In this document: in pieces, positions 36,965 to 48,916 of the stretch
How the letters are laid out: the number at the start of each line of letters is the position of its first letter
Position numbering within the stretch: the first letter of the stretch is position 1
From: Azadirachta indica
Lineage: Eukaryota; Streptophyta; Magnoliopsida; Sapindales; Meliaceae
DNA length: 64,000 bases
Direction of reading: 5' to 3'
Assembly: GCA_022749755.1 (NCBI GenBank)
Contig: CM040441.1
Coordinates: 6,804,890-6,868,889 of the forward strand
The notes under the pieces: model-generated
Database searches by the model: none
What the model saw: only the letters and a program-made list of their open reading frames with translations
Told to the model about the DNA's origin: nothing
Translations under genes and position numbers: made by a program

Positions 36965-39900
36965 TTGGCAAAAATACACCACCACTAAGAAGAGTCGATG
37001 TTGCTGTGGATGGTGAACAAAACATCACCACCACAGACAGATCAGATGCTCATGAGTTGGATCCTTTCCACCTTGAGTGAAGGAATGCTAGGAGCTCTTA
37101 TGCGTTGCACCACTTCAAGTGATTTGTGGAAACTCTGGAAAAGATTTTCATTGCACAGTCCATGTCCAAGTTTCTCCATTTCAGAGGACTCATTTCCACA
37201 ATCAAAAATTAGGGCATGACCATGACAGATTACTACATGAAAATGAAAAGCTATGCAGATTCTCTCAGGAATGCAGGAGACTATGTCACTGACAAAGATC
37301 TCATCTTGTTCATTCTTGGGGGACTTGCTCTAGAATATGACTCTATGGTCGAGAATGTTACATCAAGGCGTGAACCTTTGCCCATTGAAGATGCTTATTC
37401 ACTGTTGTTGAGCCAAGAAAGCAAAATAGATTAGTTCAACTCAGCACCAAACACTGGTTTTCCGCAAGAGACCACAGCAAACCTTGCTCAAGCCATCCGA
37501 AACCAAAGGAGTAACTGGTCAGGAGGCAATTGTAATGCCGAAAACAAAGGCAAAGGACAAGGCGGAGGTTATTCAAACCAAAAACAAACCTATCAAATTT
37601 GCTTTCTCATTGGACACATAGCTTCTGAGTGCTGGCACAGGTTTGACAAGAATTTTGTGGCAAGACAGAAAAAGCAACAGAAGGGAGCCTTTATAGCAAC
37701 AACAGAGAAGCTAACTGATCCAGCTTGGTATATGGATAGTGGAGCCACTAATCACGTGACAAACTCTTTCAACAATCTGGAAGTCAGCACTAAATACAAT
37801 GGGAAGGAAAAGCTTGCAGTAGGTAATGGAGCAAAATTATTCATCTCTCACATTGGACACTCAAAATTGCCTGTTTCACACACAAAACACCTTCTTTTGA
37901 ATCAGATTCTTTTCGTTCCTAATATGACAAAAAACCTTGTCAGTGTTTCAAAGCTTTTACATGATAATGAGGTGCTAATTAAGTTTACCAAAAATGCTTG
38001 TGTTGTGAAGGACAAAATGAAGGGGCATGTTCTGCTCAAGGGAGTGGCTAGGAAAGGCCTTTATCAGTTAGAAGTGTTTAACAAATAAAGCAGCTTGCAT
38101 AGAGTCATCACTGTCAACAGCCAGTCTAGTTGTTTTCCATGTCAAGATGTCTAGATGTGAGTAAATTAGGTTTTGTTTCAGCCTTGAGAGCTAAAAAATC
38201 ATTAGATTTGCGGCATAAGAGATTAGGGCATCCAAATCTAAATATTCTCAAAGGCTTCTTATCAAGTTGTAATGTTCTTATAGACTTTAATGAAAACACT
38301 TCAGTTCTACTGCCAAACACTTCAGTTACACAAACTTTCTTTTAGAGAAACAGAAACCAAAGCCCAAAAAACTTTGGAAATAATTCATACTAACTTTTGG
38401 GGTCCAGCACCTATCTCATCTTCTCAAGCACATAAATATTACATCTCCTTTGTTGATGATCTGACAAGATATATACATCTCCTTTGTTGATGATCTGACA
38501 AGATATACATGGATCTTTCCTTTGACCACAAAATCTGAAGCCTTAAACACCTTTAAATAATTCAAAAGACTCATTGAAAATTTCCTTGATCAGAAAATCA
38601 AAACCCTTCATTGTGACATGGGTGGTGAATTTAAACCTTTTGAAAACTTTCTAGTTGAACAAGGCATTTCACTTAGATATTCTTATCCTTACACTCACCA
38701 CCAAAATGGGAAAGCGGATAGAAAGCATAGACCTATAGTTAAGACCGAACTCACCGTTTTAGCACAAGCCAGCATGCCTCTTAAATTCTGGTGGGAAGTC
38801 TTTTTTACTGCTGTCTACCTTATTCACAGACATCCTACACCTCTGTTGAAAAATAAATCACCTTTTAAAGTCTTGTTCTCAACTAAACCAGATATAAGCC
38901 TCATCAAAACTTTTGGATGTGAGTGATATCTTTATCTCAGACCCTATAACAAGCATCAATTTCAATTTCACACCTCAAAATGTGTATTCATAGGGTATAG
39001 TCCTTACCACAAAGGTTATATGTGTTTGCACCCTTCCAAGAGAATTTACATAGCTAGACATGTAGACTTTAATGAAGAGTCTTTTGCTTTCAGTTCAAAC
39101 CCACATTTCGTGGCAAGCATTTCGCAATCCAACTCTGAGAGCTCATCTTTGCATGTAACTTCTTCAATATTTCAGCTGAACCTATGGCAAACACTCACTC
39201 AAATGATATTGGTTAATTTCCAGCAACTTTTCAAGCAGAGCAATCTTCTTATAGTCCTCAAAACCAAAACCAATGTGAATCACATCCGCATAAACAGAAT
39301 AGTAGCTTCATCTGCACAAATTCAGATCCTGAAAACCTAGAAACATAACCTGAATCAGAATCAGAACCAGTACAGTGCAGATTACTTCCCACTCACCCTA
39401 TGATTACTAGAGCCAAAGCTTGCATGTTCAAACAAAAAACCTTTTTAACCTCCATATTAGATTCTGTTGAGCCAAAAATTCCAACAACAATAGACACAGC
39501 ACTAAGTAACCCAAATTGGAAAAAGGCTATACAAGAGGAGTTTGATGCCTTGGTCAGAAATAATGCCTGGGAATTGGTTCCTTTTGAACCAAATATGAAG
39601 ATTGTAGGAAGTAAATAGGTCTTCAAGCTTGAACAAAATCCTGATGGAAGCCTACAAAAGTACAGAGCAAGATTAGTGGCAAAAGGTTTTCATCAAATAG
39701 CAAGAATTGATTTTTCAAAGACTTTTAGTACTTTGGTGAAAGCATCCAGCATAAGGATAGTTCTGACTTTGGCCGTGTTTAATGACTGGAATATTCGGCA
39801 AATAGACATAAACAATGCCTTTCTGAATGGAGAACATGCTGAGGTAGTTTACATATGCCAACCTGAAGGCTTTTAGGATTTATAGACCCTTAATCATATT

Positions 39901-40930
39901 TGCAGGTTAAAAAGGGCTCTCCAAGGCTTGAAACAGGCCCCTAGAGCTTGGTTTGATAAACTGAAATTAGCAGTAAAAGAGTTGAGGTTTGCAAGCAAAA
40001 TCAGATACTTCCTTATTATTTAGGAAAAACAACAAAGAAATAACACTTATGTTGATAGATGTTGATGACATAGTACTGACTGGAAGCTTATTAATTCAAT
40101 TAGAAGATCTTATTACTTCGCTACATAAATCCTTTACTTTGAAGGATTTGGGGAATTTGAACTATTTTCTTGTGATGGAAGTGGTAAGAACACATAACAC
40201 ACTATTTCTATCTCAAAGGAAGTATATCAATGATCTCCTTTCCAAAGCTAAAATGGAAAACTGCAAAGTTGTTCAACCCTTGAGTGTAGGACAAAAATTA
40301 TCCGAGACAAACGGGGAACCATTTAAAGATGGTACTTTATGCAGATGTATTATAGGAGTTCTTCAATATGTGACCATTTCCAGACCAGAATTAGCCTTCA
40401 CTGTCAACAAACTAAGTTAATTCATGAGTAATCCCATGGATACCCACTGGTCCTCTTGCAAAAGAGTGTTGAGATACTTGAAGGAGACTCAAAACTTTGG
40501 TCTTGAATACAAAAAGGAGTAAAACCTGCCTAGTAAGTTTCTCTGATGCTGATTGAGGGTGTGATATTGATGATAGAAAATTAGTAAGTGGGTACTGTGT
40601 GTTTTTAGGTGGAAATTTGGTCTCATGGAGCTCTAAGAAGCGGCAGGTTGTAGCAAGAAGTAGTGCAAAATCTGAATACAGAGCTCTGGCACATACAACA
40701 GCTAAGATAACATGGATTCAATCCTTCTTGACAGAAATAAATATTCAAATTAATTATCCATCTGTTATCTGGTCTAATAGTCTAAGTGCAGTAGCTTTGG
40801 CATCAAGTCCTATCTACCACGGAAGAACAAAACACATTGAGATTGATATTCACTTGAGTCGAGACAAAGTCACAAATGGAGAAATCTCAATCCGTTATAT
40901 GTGCCAAGTACAGAACAGAATGAAGACATC
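36965..40930 (+). pseudogene. copia gag-pol remnant
   Basis: Gag (UBN2-type) pieces lie at 36998-37434 (LGALMRCTTSSDLW, then YYMKMKSYADSLRNAGDYV). The zinc knuckle near 37590-37640 reads YQICFLIGHIASECWH, with Tyr in place of the first Cys of the CX2C pair. Protease has WYMDSGATNHVT (37727-37760). The pre-integrase segment is RHKRLGHPN. The integrase core has HTNFWGP, then HCDMGGEF; its third acidic residue is Asp instead of the usual Glu (QNGKADRKHR, about 38704). Reverse transcriptase shows RLVAKGF and IDINNAFLNG, but the YVDD box has become DVDD (about 40062). RNase H keeps SKKRQVVARSSAKSEYRAL. Many stops and frameshifts separate these pieces, so it is non-functional. The degraded reading is described only; no restored frame is implied. 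Confidence 0.85.
38441..38508 (+). repeat. 34-bp tandem duplication inside the copia integrase
   Basis: ACATCTCCTTTGTTGATGAT... begins at 38441 and again at 38475; 34 is not a multiple of three, so the duplication itself shifts the frame. Confidence 0.9.
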
Positions 40931-41016
40931 CTGATTAAGCCTTTGACCTTTGGGAGATTCGGCTATCTGAGAGCTATGCTTAGTGTTCAACCAAGAATAC
41001 TGAGCTTGAGAAGGGA

Positions 41017-41380
41017 TGTTGAAGATGATATAGAGGTGAAAGATGGCTCAATCCAGGATAAAAAAAAGCAGCCCGATGTCTAGTTAGTTACGTTGGCAAG
41101 GACAAGCGACTTGAAAAATCTAGAAAAACAGAAAGCATGCACCAGCCATTGTACGGGAATGATATAAGGGATGGTATACAGCCTTCAACACACATCATGT
41201 GTAGGGACCATTAGATTGTATTTTCAGGCGGTCTCTTGCACAGCAATTCTTTGATTCTTTATCTTACTTAAGATTGTATATAAACATATTTTTTATTGCA
41301 TTCAAGATAGCAATCACCGTTCATTGTGAAAATTCAATACAGCAAAACTTTGCTTCCAAACCTGTGTTCCTTATTCTTCA
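41017..41380 (+). repeat. 3' LTR of the copia element
   Basis: 364 bp, collinear with the 5' LTR except for about 20 extra bases near 41227-41247 and scattered substitutions. Confidence 0.85.
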
Positions 41381-42755
41381 ACTATTATAATTAATAATAC
41401 ATCTAACACTTGTACAATTGAAGTAAAAAAGTAGAGTATTATCGGTAAAAAAAGACATTACTAAAAAATCACAAGTCATTTGAGCTAGCATAGGAAAGAT
41501 TAGAGTGTAAGCACGCTACTAGTCTAATATATCAAACTTTACAACTGAAGAAAATTTTGACTTATTTAAATATTTTTCAAGTTCTGATGATTTTATTAAA
41601 AAAATATTATTTGAAGATTTGCAGTACTTTTTTATTAGGGATGATAAACTTTTTCGTGGGGGCAAGGCCACTGAAACTCAATTCCTTTAGGTCAGGGATT
41701 AGGAACAAATTTTCAAAACAAATTGGAGATCGGATCGGGTTGGGAACCATTTTTTGTCTCCGGTTTAAAAACGGTCCCCGGTTCCTCGAAATAATTTTCA
41801 AATTTGTTTTGTAAAATGACAATTATATCCATATTATTTAATAAATAATTATAAAAATTTTATACTTTTTAATTTATCAATAAAGTCCTTTAAAATAAGT
41901 TATACTTTTTTAATTTATCAATTAGATCCTTTATATAATATTATCTAAAAAAAAAAAGTCCAACACTAATTTAACATATTATCTCGAACATTATCAATTC
42001 TATTAAAAATTAAATTATAATTTCCTACCATACTTATTTATTTTTCTATTTGTATAGATTAATAAAAAAATAATAAATGTATTAATCAAATTTCATATTT
42101 TACTCTAACAAAAATTTTATTAGTTATAATATTTTATATAGATTGTCTCAATTAAATATTTATTTTTATTATATTAATTTGATAATATGTGAAATCGTAA
42201 TTTTTTATATGAAAAATTAATTTAAATACTTTGTGTTTGCATATTCTAATGAAAAAATTTGTGTTGTGTAGTGACAATATTAGTAGTAATCTTTTCAAGG
42301 TCATTGTTCAAGTCTTTGAACTTGAAAAATTTTTTTTTTTTTCTATGAAAGTCAAAACGGGGTCCATGGTTTTCCCCAATCAAGTCTTTAAACTTGCATT
42401 TTTTTTTTTTTTCCCACAAGAATCTCCAACCCAAACCGAGAATATCTCCGACCCGTCCTCGAACTAGGCCAAATGGGGGGTGGACATGCATGAGGATAGT
42501 TTTTCCCAATCAAGGTCGGGACGGTTATCCTCGACCTGTTGTCAACCCTACTCCCTATGACGTCTAAATATGAACTTGAAGAAGCAACTTCTTTAGAGTC
42601 AAACTTACAGTTTTTTGCATATTCGTTATAAACACTGGTAAAATTGTTTTTACATATTCATTATAAACACTGATAAAATCAAACACTGGTAAAATCATCA
42701 ATGATTTTGTTAATGTAGCAATCAGCATCACAATCATGAATCTTATGATATCAAA
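41381..42755. other. Gene-free stretch with repeat-like GC-richer islands
   Basis: AT-rich background with two GC-richer patches (41640-41800 and 42415-42550). CAAGTCTTTGAACTTG...poly-T near 42308 recurs as CAAGTCTTTAAACTTG...poly-T near 42379. It probably belongs to an old non-coding transposon, but I cannot name it. Confidence 0.4.
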
Positions 42756-43300
42756 ACTGCACAATATTCATTTTGAACCGTGGGTCTAGAACAACTACAA
42801 TTACTAGAACCAACTTTTATTTCTCCAACACATAAGCGAATTCTTCTGTCAGTAGTGAAGTTTTTGCACCAAGATGATAACTACCGAATCTTTGAAGTGG
42901 AAGCAACGTCATATATACGTCACAAAATTTGGGGAAACACATGCTTGGAGTGGTATAGTAGCTTTGAGAAAAGCTGTAAACACTATCCAATAACTCTTTG
43001 GAATACTCATGTATCATAGCTGCCTTATCCCACAGCTCCTCACTTAAATTTGCTGACTTTGACTTGAAGTCAGGATCTATTTGCTTCAGCTCACAGACTG
43101 CTTCTCTACAATAACCCAATACTATCGCAAACTTATCGAGAGAAACAACGAAACAATATATAGGACAAGATTCAGAACTCACATTCTTTCTCATGGACCT
43201 GGCGTTATCTACCGCATTTTGAAACTTTCGTCTACGTGATGGCGTCTTATTGACATAATCAATACACTTCCTAATCCCACCAAACGTGCCATAACCAGTT
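42756..43300 (-). pseudogene. hAT transposase fragment next to the assembly gap
   Basis: On the minus strand the frame gives IRKCIDYVNKTPSRRRKFQN (about 43279-43220), then RSMRKNVSS, CREAVCELKQIDPDFKS (about 43110-43062), ANLSEELWDKAAMIHEYS, YTTPSMCFPKFCDVYMTLL and finally LRTRFKM-like traces. This matches the order in the copy at 47990-48480 (RKTNKQKF, KSMGKKV, FCELEKIDPSFKS). Frame changes are present and the N-terminal finger lies beyond or within the gap, if it exists. Confidence 0.7.
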
Positions 43301-43371
43301 TTTCAAATTATGAAAAACACCATTAAAAATATGAGATAACCTATAAATAGAATACATAAACCCAACTAAAG

Positions 43372-43471
43372 NNNNNNNNNNNNNNNNNNNNNNNNNNNNN
43401 NNNNNNNNNNNNNNNNNNNNNNNNNNNNNNNNNNNNNNNNNNNNNNNNNNNNNNNNNNNNNNNNNNNNNNN
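43372..43471. other. Assembly gap (100 N)
   Basis: Exactly 100 unresolved bases, a conventional placeholder length. The true distance and even the linkage across it are uncertain. Confidence 0.98.
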
Positions 43472-43805
43472 CAATTTGGGTAGGTTCAACCGACTTGTCA
43501 TTTTCACACAATTTTCAAAGCTACTGGAAATCCGAAAATCCGTGGACAATAGAATCATTTCTGTTTTGTCTCAAAGAGAGCTAGCCTACTTTATTTATTA
43601 GATATCTTTTTTTATGCCACCTCAGTTCCTCAAAGAATAGTTTATTACATGAGTCATTCTACCGTATAAAATATCAATGATGAGACTGTTGTGAATACTT
43701 GCTTAAAATTAATTGTCCATAATATTTGTAGTCGAAAAATTTTAGGAAGTAATTTTTTTTTTAACCAGTTATACCAATTAAAACTATAATTTTCATTTGT
43801 GTTAT
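43472..43805 (-). repeat. Inverted copy of 58548-58868
   Basis: The reverse complement matches 58548-58868 closely (for example AACCGACTTGTCATTTTCAC here and its complement near 58838). Non-coding. Confidence 0.75.
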
Positions 43806-43829
43806 ATCAGTTTGTTATTGGGATTAAAG

Positions 43830-44480
43830 TGCGAAATCTATTCAAATTTTGATTAAATAAGAGAAACAATAATAAGAGCAATATAATCTTATCAGTCATT
43901 AATTATTAGTCATCATTTGACGACATCTCATCTGAAATTTAAACGGCCCATATTGCCCCAAAGGCACACGTGTCTTCAAATACCTAATCAGATGATAGAG
44001 ATCCGAATAATGAAGAACGTGTGAAAGCAAACGAATAATTTTGAATAATTTTTCAATTAACTAATGTAAGATTGAATGGCAAATATTTAACGTTAATAAT
44101 TTTTATATTCAAATTCTTAAAAGAACTATAATTTCTGATTTTAGTTTAAACTTTATAATATAATAAATTATTATTATTTTTAATAAAAATAAAAATGTTG
44201 GATGCGGGCTAGGCCATTGAAACTCTTATGATGGGTTGACTCGATCGAACCCAATTAAATAAGATAGTGTTATTTTTAAAGTATTATTATCGCATATAAT
44301 TGTGAGATATTGAGTAATACGTTTTATTACTTTTTATAAAATATTTATTTTAAATAAGAGATGAAACTATTATTCATATCGAGATTAATATTCTAATGCT
44401 AATTAATAAAGATTTTTTGTTTATTTCTTATTACTATATAAATAGGTGTCTCCACGTTCTATTCAATTTATAGGAGAAAT
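43830..44480 (-). repeat. Inverted copy of 7980-8640
   Basis: The reverse complement aligns to 7980-8640 over nearly the whole length. Only about 25 bp separate it from the preceding block, so this interval joins two sequences that are 50 kb apart elsewhere in the window. Confidence 0.75.
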
Positions 44481-44734
44481 AAAGGATAAAAATATGCATA
44501 AACTACTCACGTACACATGCGCGGGTAGTTGTTAATTGGTCTCCTATGTATCATTTATAAAATATTAGATTTAAATACTTTCAGTGGTTAAATTATATCT
44601 CATATTTACATTAAATGTGATGTATTATAATTCATGTATTAGATTTAATCTCAACTAATAAAAAAAATATCTAGATTTAATGGTTTATAAATAATGTAAA
44701 AATTATATAAAGTTAAGGAATTGTTGATCCATCC

Positions 44735-44766
<32 letters not shown>

Positions 44767-45118
44767 GTAATGTAAATGCTTAAACAAAAATACATGAGTA
44801 AACTTGTTGTGTTATATTAACTCTTTGTAAATATAGTTAAACAAACTATTATATTTTAAGAACTATTGATAATTGGTTGTTTAAAATTTTTAGAAGATAT
44901 ATATACATAGACATTTGTAAAAGAGATAATGGTCGTTAGTATGAATATAATATTGGCTAATTCTCATATGACTCATCTTGCTTTGGCTTAATTTCAAGTA
45001 TCGGATTATATATGAAAACTACTATTAACATTTTAAAAGTGTCAGCTGGCTACCTATTGGATTTATTTAAATTTTAGTCTCTATAGCGTTGAAAGCTATT
45101 AATTTACCCTCTAAATAA
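44481..45118. other. Gene-free stretch
   Basis: AT-rich, with a (TA)n run at 44742-44766. A weak inverted similarity around TTTATAAA...ATTTA near 44555 and 44680 might be a small MITE, but it is too diverged to call. Confidence 0.45.
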
Positions 45119-46205
45119 TGGGTAAATGACACTTCAACATCCCAGCTTTTGATGAAAATGACATCCTTATACTCCTACTTTCAAAAACTGATATTTTCAG
45201 CCCTTTTGTCAATTTCTATGTTAGAATTTTATAAGTTGTGTCCATCTTATTTGTGAAATTAAAACTTAAAATCCCCATTTTAAATATGCATCACTTAAGT
45301 CTTCTTCGACAATTTTTTGCTTTACACAATTTAAATAAAAAATTATTTCTATTAGTTAAATACATTAAAAATTTTAAAAAATAAAAATTTTGAGGACTTC
45401 ATGAGTACCACTTGGCAATTTTAAATGAGCACATAAAAACTTATAGTGTTTTACATACGTTAATTTATTGTTTGTCTAAATCTTTTATATTATTTAAGAT
45501 TAAATAAGACTAAAACAATTATAAATTTAATTAGAAATAAAAATTATAAAGAATGATAAAAAATATGTAATTATTTAAATATGAACTTTTAATTGTTCGT
45601 CTGGTATCAAACTTTTTCAAATAAAAATTTTATATTAGTAGAGCCTTAAAAAAAATTATTAGTTATTTAGCTATTAAGTACATGTTTAGTAAAATTATGT
45701 AACTACAAACAAGCTTTTAGAATTATGTTAAAGAGAAATAAGACTTTAAAATAAATTAATGATATCTTAGATGGTTGTTAAATCAAACTGAAACATTGAC
45801 ATCTAAGGATCTGTTTGGGGATACTTAAAAAACTTTATATTTTATTGTGTTTATACATTTTAACATTTATTTGTTTCTAGCTTTATTTAGAAAATTTCAA
45901 AAAATGCCTTGTTACCTATGAATTATTTCAAGTTTTTAAATTTTAAATTTTTTTAATGTATTTAAGTAAAAAAAATAATTTTCAATTTTAATAAATCATC
46001 TCAAGAAAAAAATTGTCTAGAGGCTTGAGTGATGCATATTCAAATTTGAGATTTTATGTTTTAGTTTCACAAACAATAGGGACTCAATTGATGAAAACTT
46101 AATCTAGAAATTAACATAAGAGTAAAAATGTCCGTTTCCGAAAGTAAAGGTATAAAAATGCCATCTTCATAATCTTTGTGGGTGAAAATGTTATTTATTC
46201 TTAAA
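45119..46205. mobile_element. About 1.1-kb element with about 300-bp terminal inverted repeats
   Basis: 45119-45425 is matched, with substitutions and small indels, by the reverse complement of 45893-46205. Shared words include TTAAGTGATGCATAT/AAGTGATGCATATT, TTAAATACATTAAAAA and ATCTTT/CATCCTTATAC. The central 450 bp are AT-rich and have no coding capacity. The structure fits a non-autonomous DNA transposon or foldback element with long TIRs. No clear target duplication was identified and the superfamily is unknown. Confidence 0.6.
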
Positions 46206-46645
46206 TTATTTACTGTTTTTAAAATTTTGGCCCCAATTTTTAATTAGCTTCACCTCTCAGGCAGAGACAAAAATAGATAACTGAGTCACAATATTTAAAA
46301 GATAAAGTTAATTAACTAATATTTTAAAAATACTTAATAAATTAAAAGATAAATTAATAACTTTGCAAAGTTAGAGGGGTTAAATTATTTATAAACGTAA
46401 AAAAATAGATAAAAAATATAATTATTATAGTAAAAATTTTAGAAAATTTGTGAGTCCCCAGACCCTGCTCCGCCCCTGCCGCTACCCACTATAATCTCTA
46501 TTTTTATTCCATATGAAATTTAGGTCTTTCATAGTTTGACTCACATATTTATCTGCATCAAGTCTAAACTACATAATCCATCCTATTCCCATCAATGTAT
46601 GCTTCTATTTACCTTCCTGATCATCACTTGTTTGTATGGTGACAG
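46206..46645. other. Upstream region or intron of the hAT copy
   Basis: No gene recognised. It ends in GTATGGTGACAG, a splice acceptor shared with the other hAT copies. A 5' exon equivalent to that at 51489 or 55894 is not seen. Confidence 0.4.
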
Positions 46646-48916
46646 GAAATCACTCCGACTAGAGAACAAAATACATGTCTTGAACCGACTCTGAATCTTG
46701 ACAATGAGGTTGTAAACCCAAATTTGAAGAGTTCATCACAAACTAAACGAAGAAAGTTAACGTCAAAAGTCTGGAAGGAGTTCATAAGGTATCAAGGCAA
46801 AAACGGGAATGTCTGGGCTATGTGTAAACATTGTAACAAGAAGTTTGATGGCTCAAGTAAGAATGGAACCAGCCACCTCAATAACCATTCGGATAGATGT
46901 CGAAGCAGAAGAGATGAAAATTGTGGTGGAGAAACGTTTGCTTACTCTAATGGAGATGAATCACACCCGCACCATGGACAGGTATATTTTTTATTTTTTA
47001 AATCTGTTTTGTTATGAAAGATTTATTACTAAAAAATTCACGGGTAAAGTCAAAGAGTGGTAACTGTCCAAATTACCAATAGCATTGATTACATGAAATA
47101 TGGTTGAAAAGAAAGATCTCTATTTGACAGGGCTCCCGAATTCTACTGGACCCATAAATGATACATTGGACGAATCTTTTGAGTGGTGTTTGTATCCGTA
47201 GCACTAGCAATGTTAAAAGGACTAATGTGTTTGCCCTATCTTTTGAATTCTTCATTTGATTTACACATTAATATAATCTTGCTTAGATCATCACTTGTTT
47301 GTATGTCAACAGGAAATTACTGAAATCAGAGAACAAGATTCTCATCTTGAACCTGCTTTAAACCTCGACGATAATGAGATGGAAAATGTAGATAATAACA
47401 TGGATAACCCATTAGGTACCGGGCGTAGAAAGTTGTCATCGAAGGCCTTGGAGGACTTTCATGAAGCAGAAAATGGCAAGGAATGGGCAGAACTTCTGAT
47501 CAATCGACATCAAAAGGATCGCTTGAGTGAGAAAAGAGCGTTATCAAGAATGGATTTTCGGCACTAAAATCTATAAAAGCTGACGTCCTCCTTGTTTATC
47601 AAGAAGAGAAGAAGAAACAGAGCAGAGATCTTGCTAAATTCTCAAGTGGTTTCAGTATAACAGTTAACTGGTTTGGGGATCACATTTTGGCGGTTCTCTA
47701 CTTTATTGATGATAGTTGGAAATTGAAAAGAAAGATTCTTGGTTGCCTGGATGTATCAGATGGCTGTTGCTCATTTAATCTTAAACGTTTGCTTTCGGAT
47801 TGGAAAATTAAGAAGAATGTATGCTCAATCGTTACGGAGGAAGACGAGGATACAGATGCTGAAACGATGAAACAATGGTTTGATAAACAAGCTTCAGTTC
47901 CTTTTGGTTGGCAATTGCTATCCGTTGGTTGGTTGGTAGATTTGCTCAAATCTTCCACTTGGGCGGGAACAAACTGAGCGGCTGAGAAGATGAAGAAGTG
48001 TTTTGCTTATGCTCGAAAAACGAATAAACAAAAGTTTCTGATTGCTGTAGATAAAGCCAAGTCCATGGGAAAGAAAGTGATTTCTAGAAATATTCCTCTC
48101 TGGACTTCCTGCTTCGAAGAGCTTGAGATTGCAGTGGGATTTAAAGAGGCATTTTGTGAGCTAGAGAAGATAGATCCTAGTTTCAAGTCAATAAATTTAA
48201 CAACAGAGGAGTGGGATAAGGCAACTGCAATACACGAGTGTTTGAAAGTGCTAAAAGAAGCTGCTCATAACTTGTCCGAAATCAAATATACGACTCCAAA
48301 TGTGTATTTCCCAAAGGTCTGTGACATTCATAAGAAGTTGCTTCTGTGGGAAAAAAGTGAAAATTTTCATCTCCACGAAATAGCATTGCGTGGAAGGGAG
48401 AGTTTTTTCGACAAATTTTGGAGCAATTCTAGGTTGTTTTTAGCTGCTGCAGTGGTTCTGGATCCGCGATTCAAAATGGATATTGTAGAATGTTGGTACA
48501 GAGAAATTTATGGCAGTACTGATGCTGATGGATATCTCAACAATATCATCGATGATGTTAACAATATTTACAGCAAGTATGTAAATTCTTCCTATAAAAT
48601 GCTTGATGAAATGGGAAGGCCATGCACATCTCAACAAAATTCTGAGCTCGATGTATATTTTAAAGAGCCCAAAGTTCCTCCAGTTGAAGAGTTTGATATA
48701 CTAGCCTGGTGGCATTCCAAAACTACAATTTTTCCAATACTTGCAGAGATGGCTCGTGATATCTTGGCGGTACCAATTTCTCCTACTCTAATTTCAAAGT
48801 CTCCCTTGAAGAAAAGTGATTATAGAAATATTATTAATTGTGTTGGCCTGGACGATGACATCAAGCCGGCTTTGATATGCACAAAAAACTGGCTGCAAAA
48901 CTCTGAAGATAATTAA
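46646..48916 (+). pseudogene. hAT transposase-like gene, nearly full length, with one stop
   Basis: Exon 46646-46981 starts after an AG acceptor and encodes a BED zinc finger: KRRKLTSKVWKEF, then WAMCKHCNKKFDGSSKNGTS and HLNNHSDRC (C-X2-C...H-X4-H/C spacing). The intron 46982-47312 has GT-AG ends. From 47313 come an acidic linker (MENVDNNMDNPLG), a frame change near 47555, then NWFGDHILAVLYFIDDSWKL and WKLKRKI. The frame is broken by a TGA after WAGTN (about 47975). The 308-residue frame 47990-48916 holds the catalytic core (AVVLDPRFKMDIVECWYREI) and dimerisation region (ELDVYFKEPKVPPVEEFDIL, EMARDILAVPIS), ending LDDDIKPAL. This is the family of RICESLEEPER/DAYSLEEPER-type proteins. The single stop and frameshift make it probably inactive, or only recently so. 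Confidence 0.85.

Larger units (their letters stand above)
36408..41380 (+). mobile_element. Complete but decayed Ty1/copia retrotransposon
   Basis: Two direct LTRs (36408-36758 and 41017-41380) start with TGTTGAAGATGAT and end with ATTCTTCA. A perfect tRNA-iMet primer site TGGTATCAGAGC follows the first (36762-36773), and a purine tract GAGAAGGGA precedes the second (41008-41016). Gag, protease, integrase, reverse transcriptase and RNase H remnants are in copia order. The interior is about 4.26 kb, a normal size. The second LTR has about 20 bp (GGCGGTCTCTTGCACAG...) absent from the first. No perfect 5-bp target duplication is found. It is inserted in a hAT remnant. Confidence 0.9.

Noticed and set aside
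36403..41385. 5-bp target duplication of the copia element
   Set aside because: Bases on the two sides (GTTAC and ACTAT) do not match.
42231..42509. Overlapping open frames on both strands (78 and 87 codons)
   Set aside because: Both are driven by poly-T/poly-A runs in a repeat-like region and have no recognisable domain.
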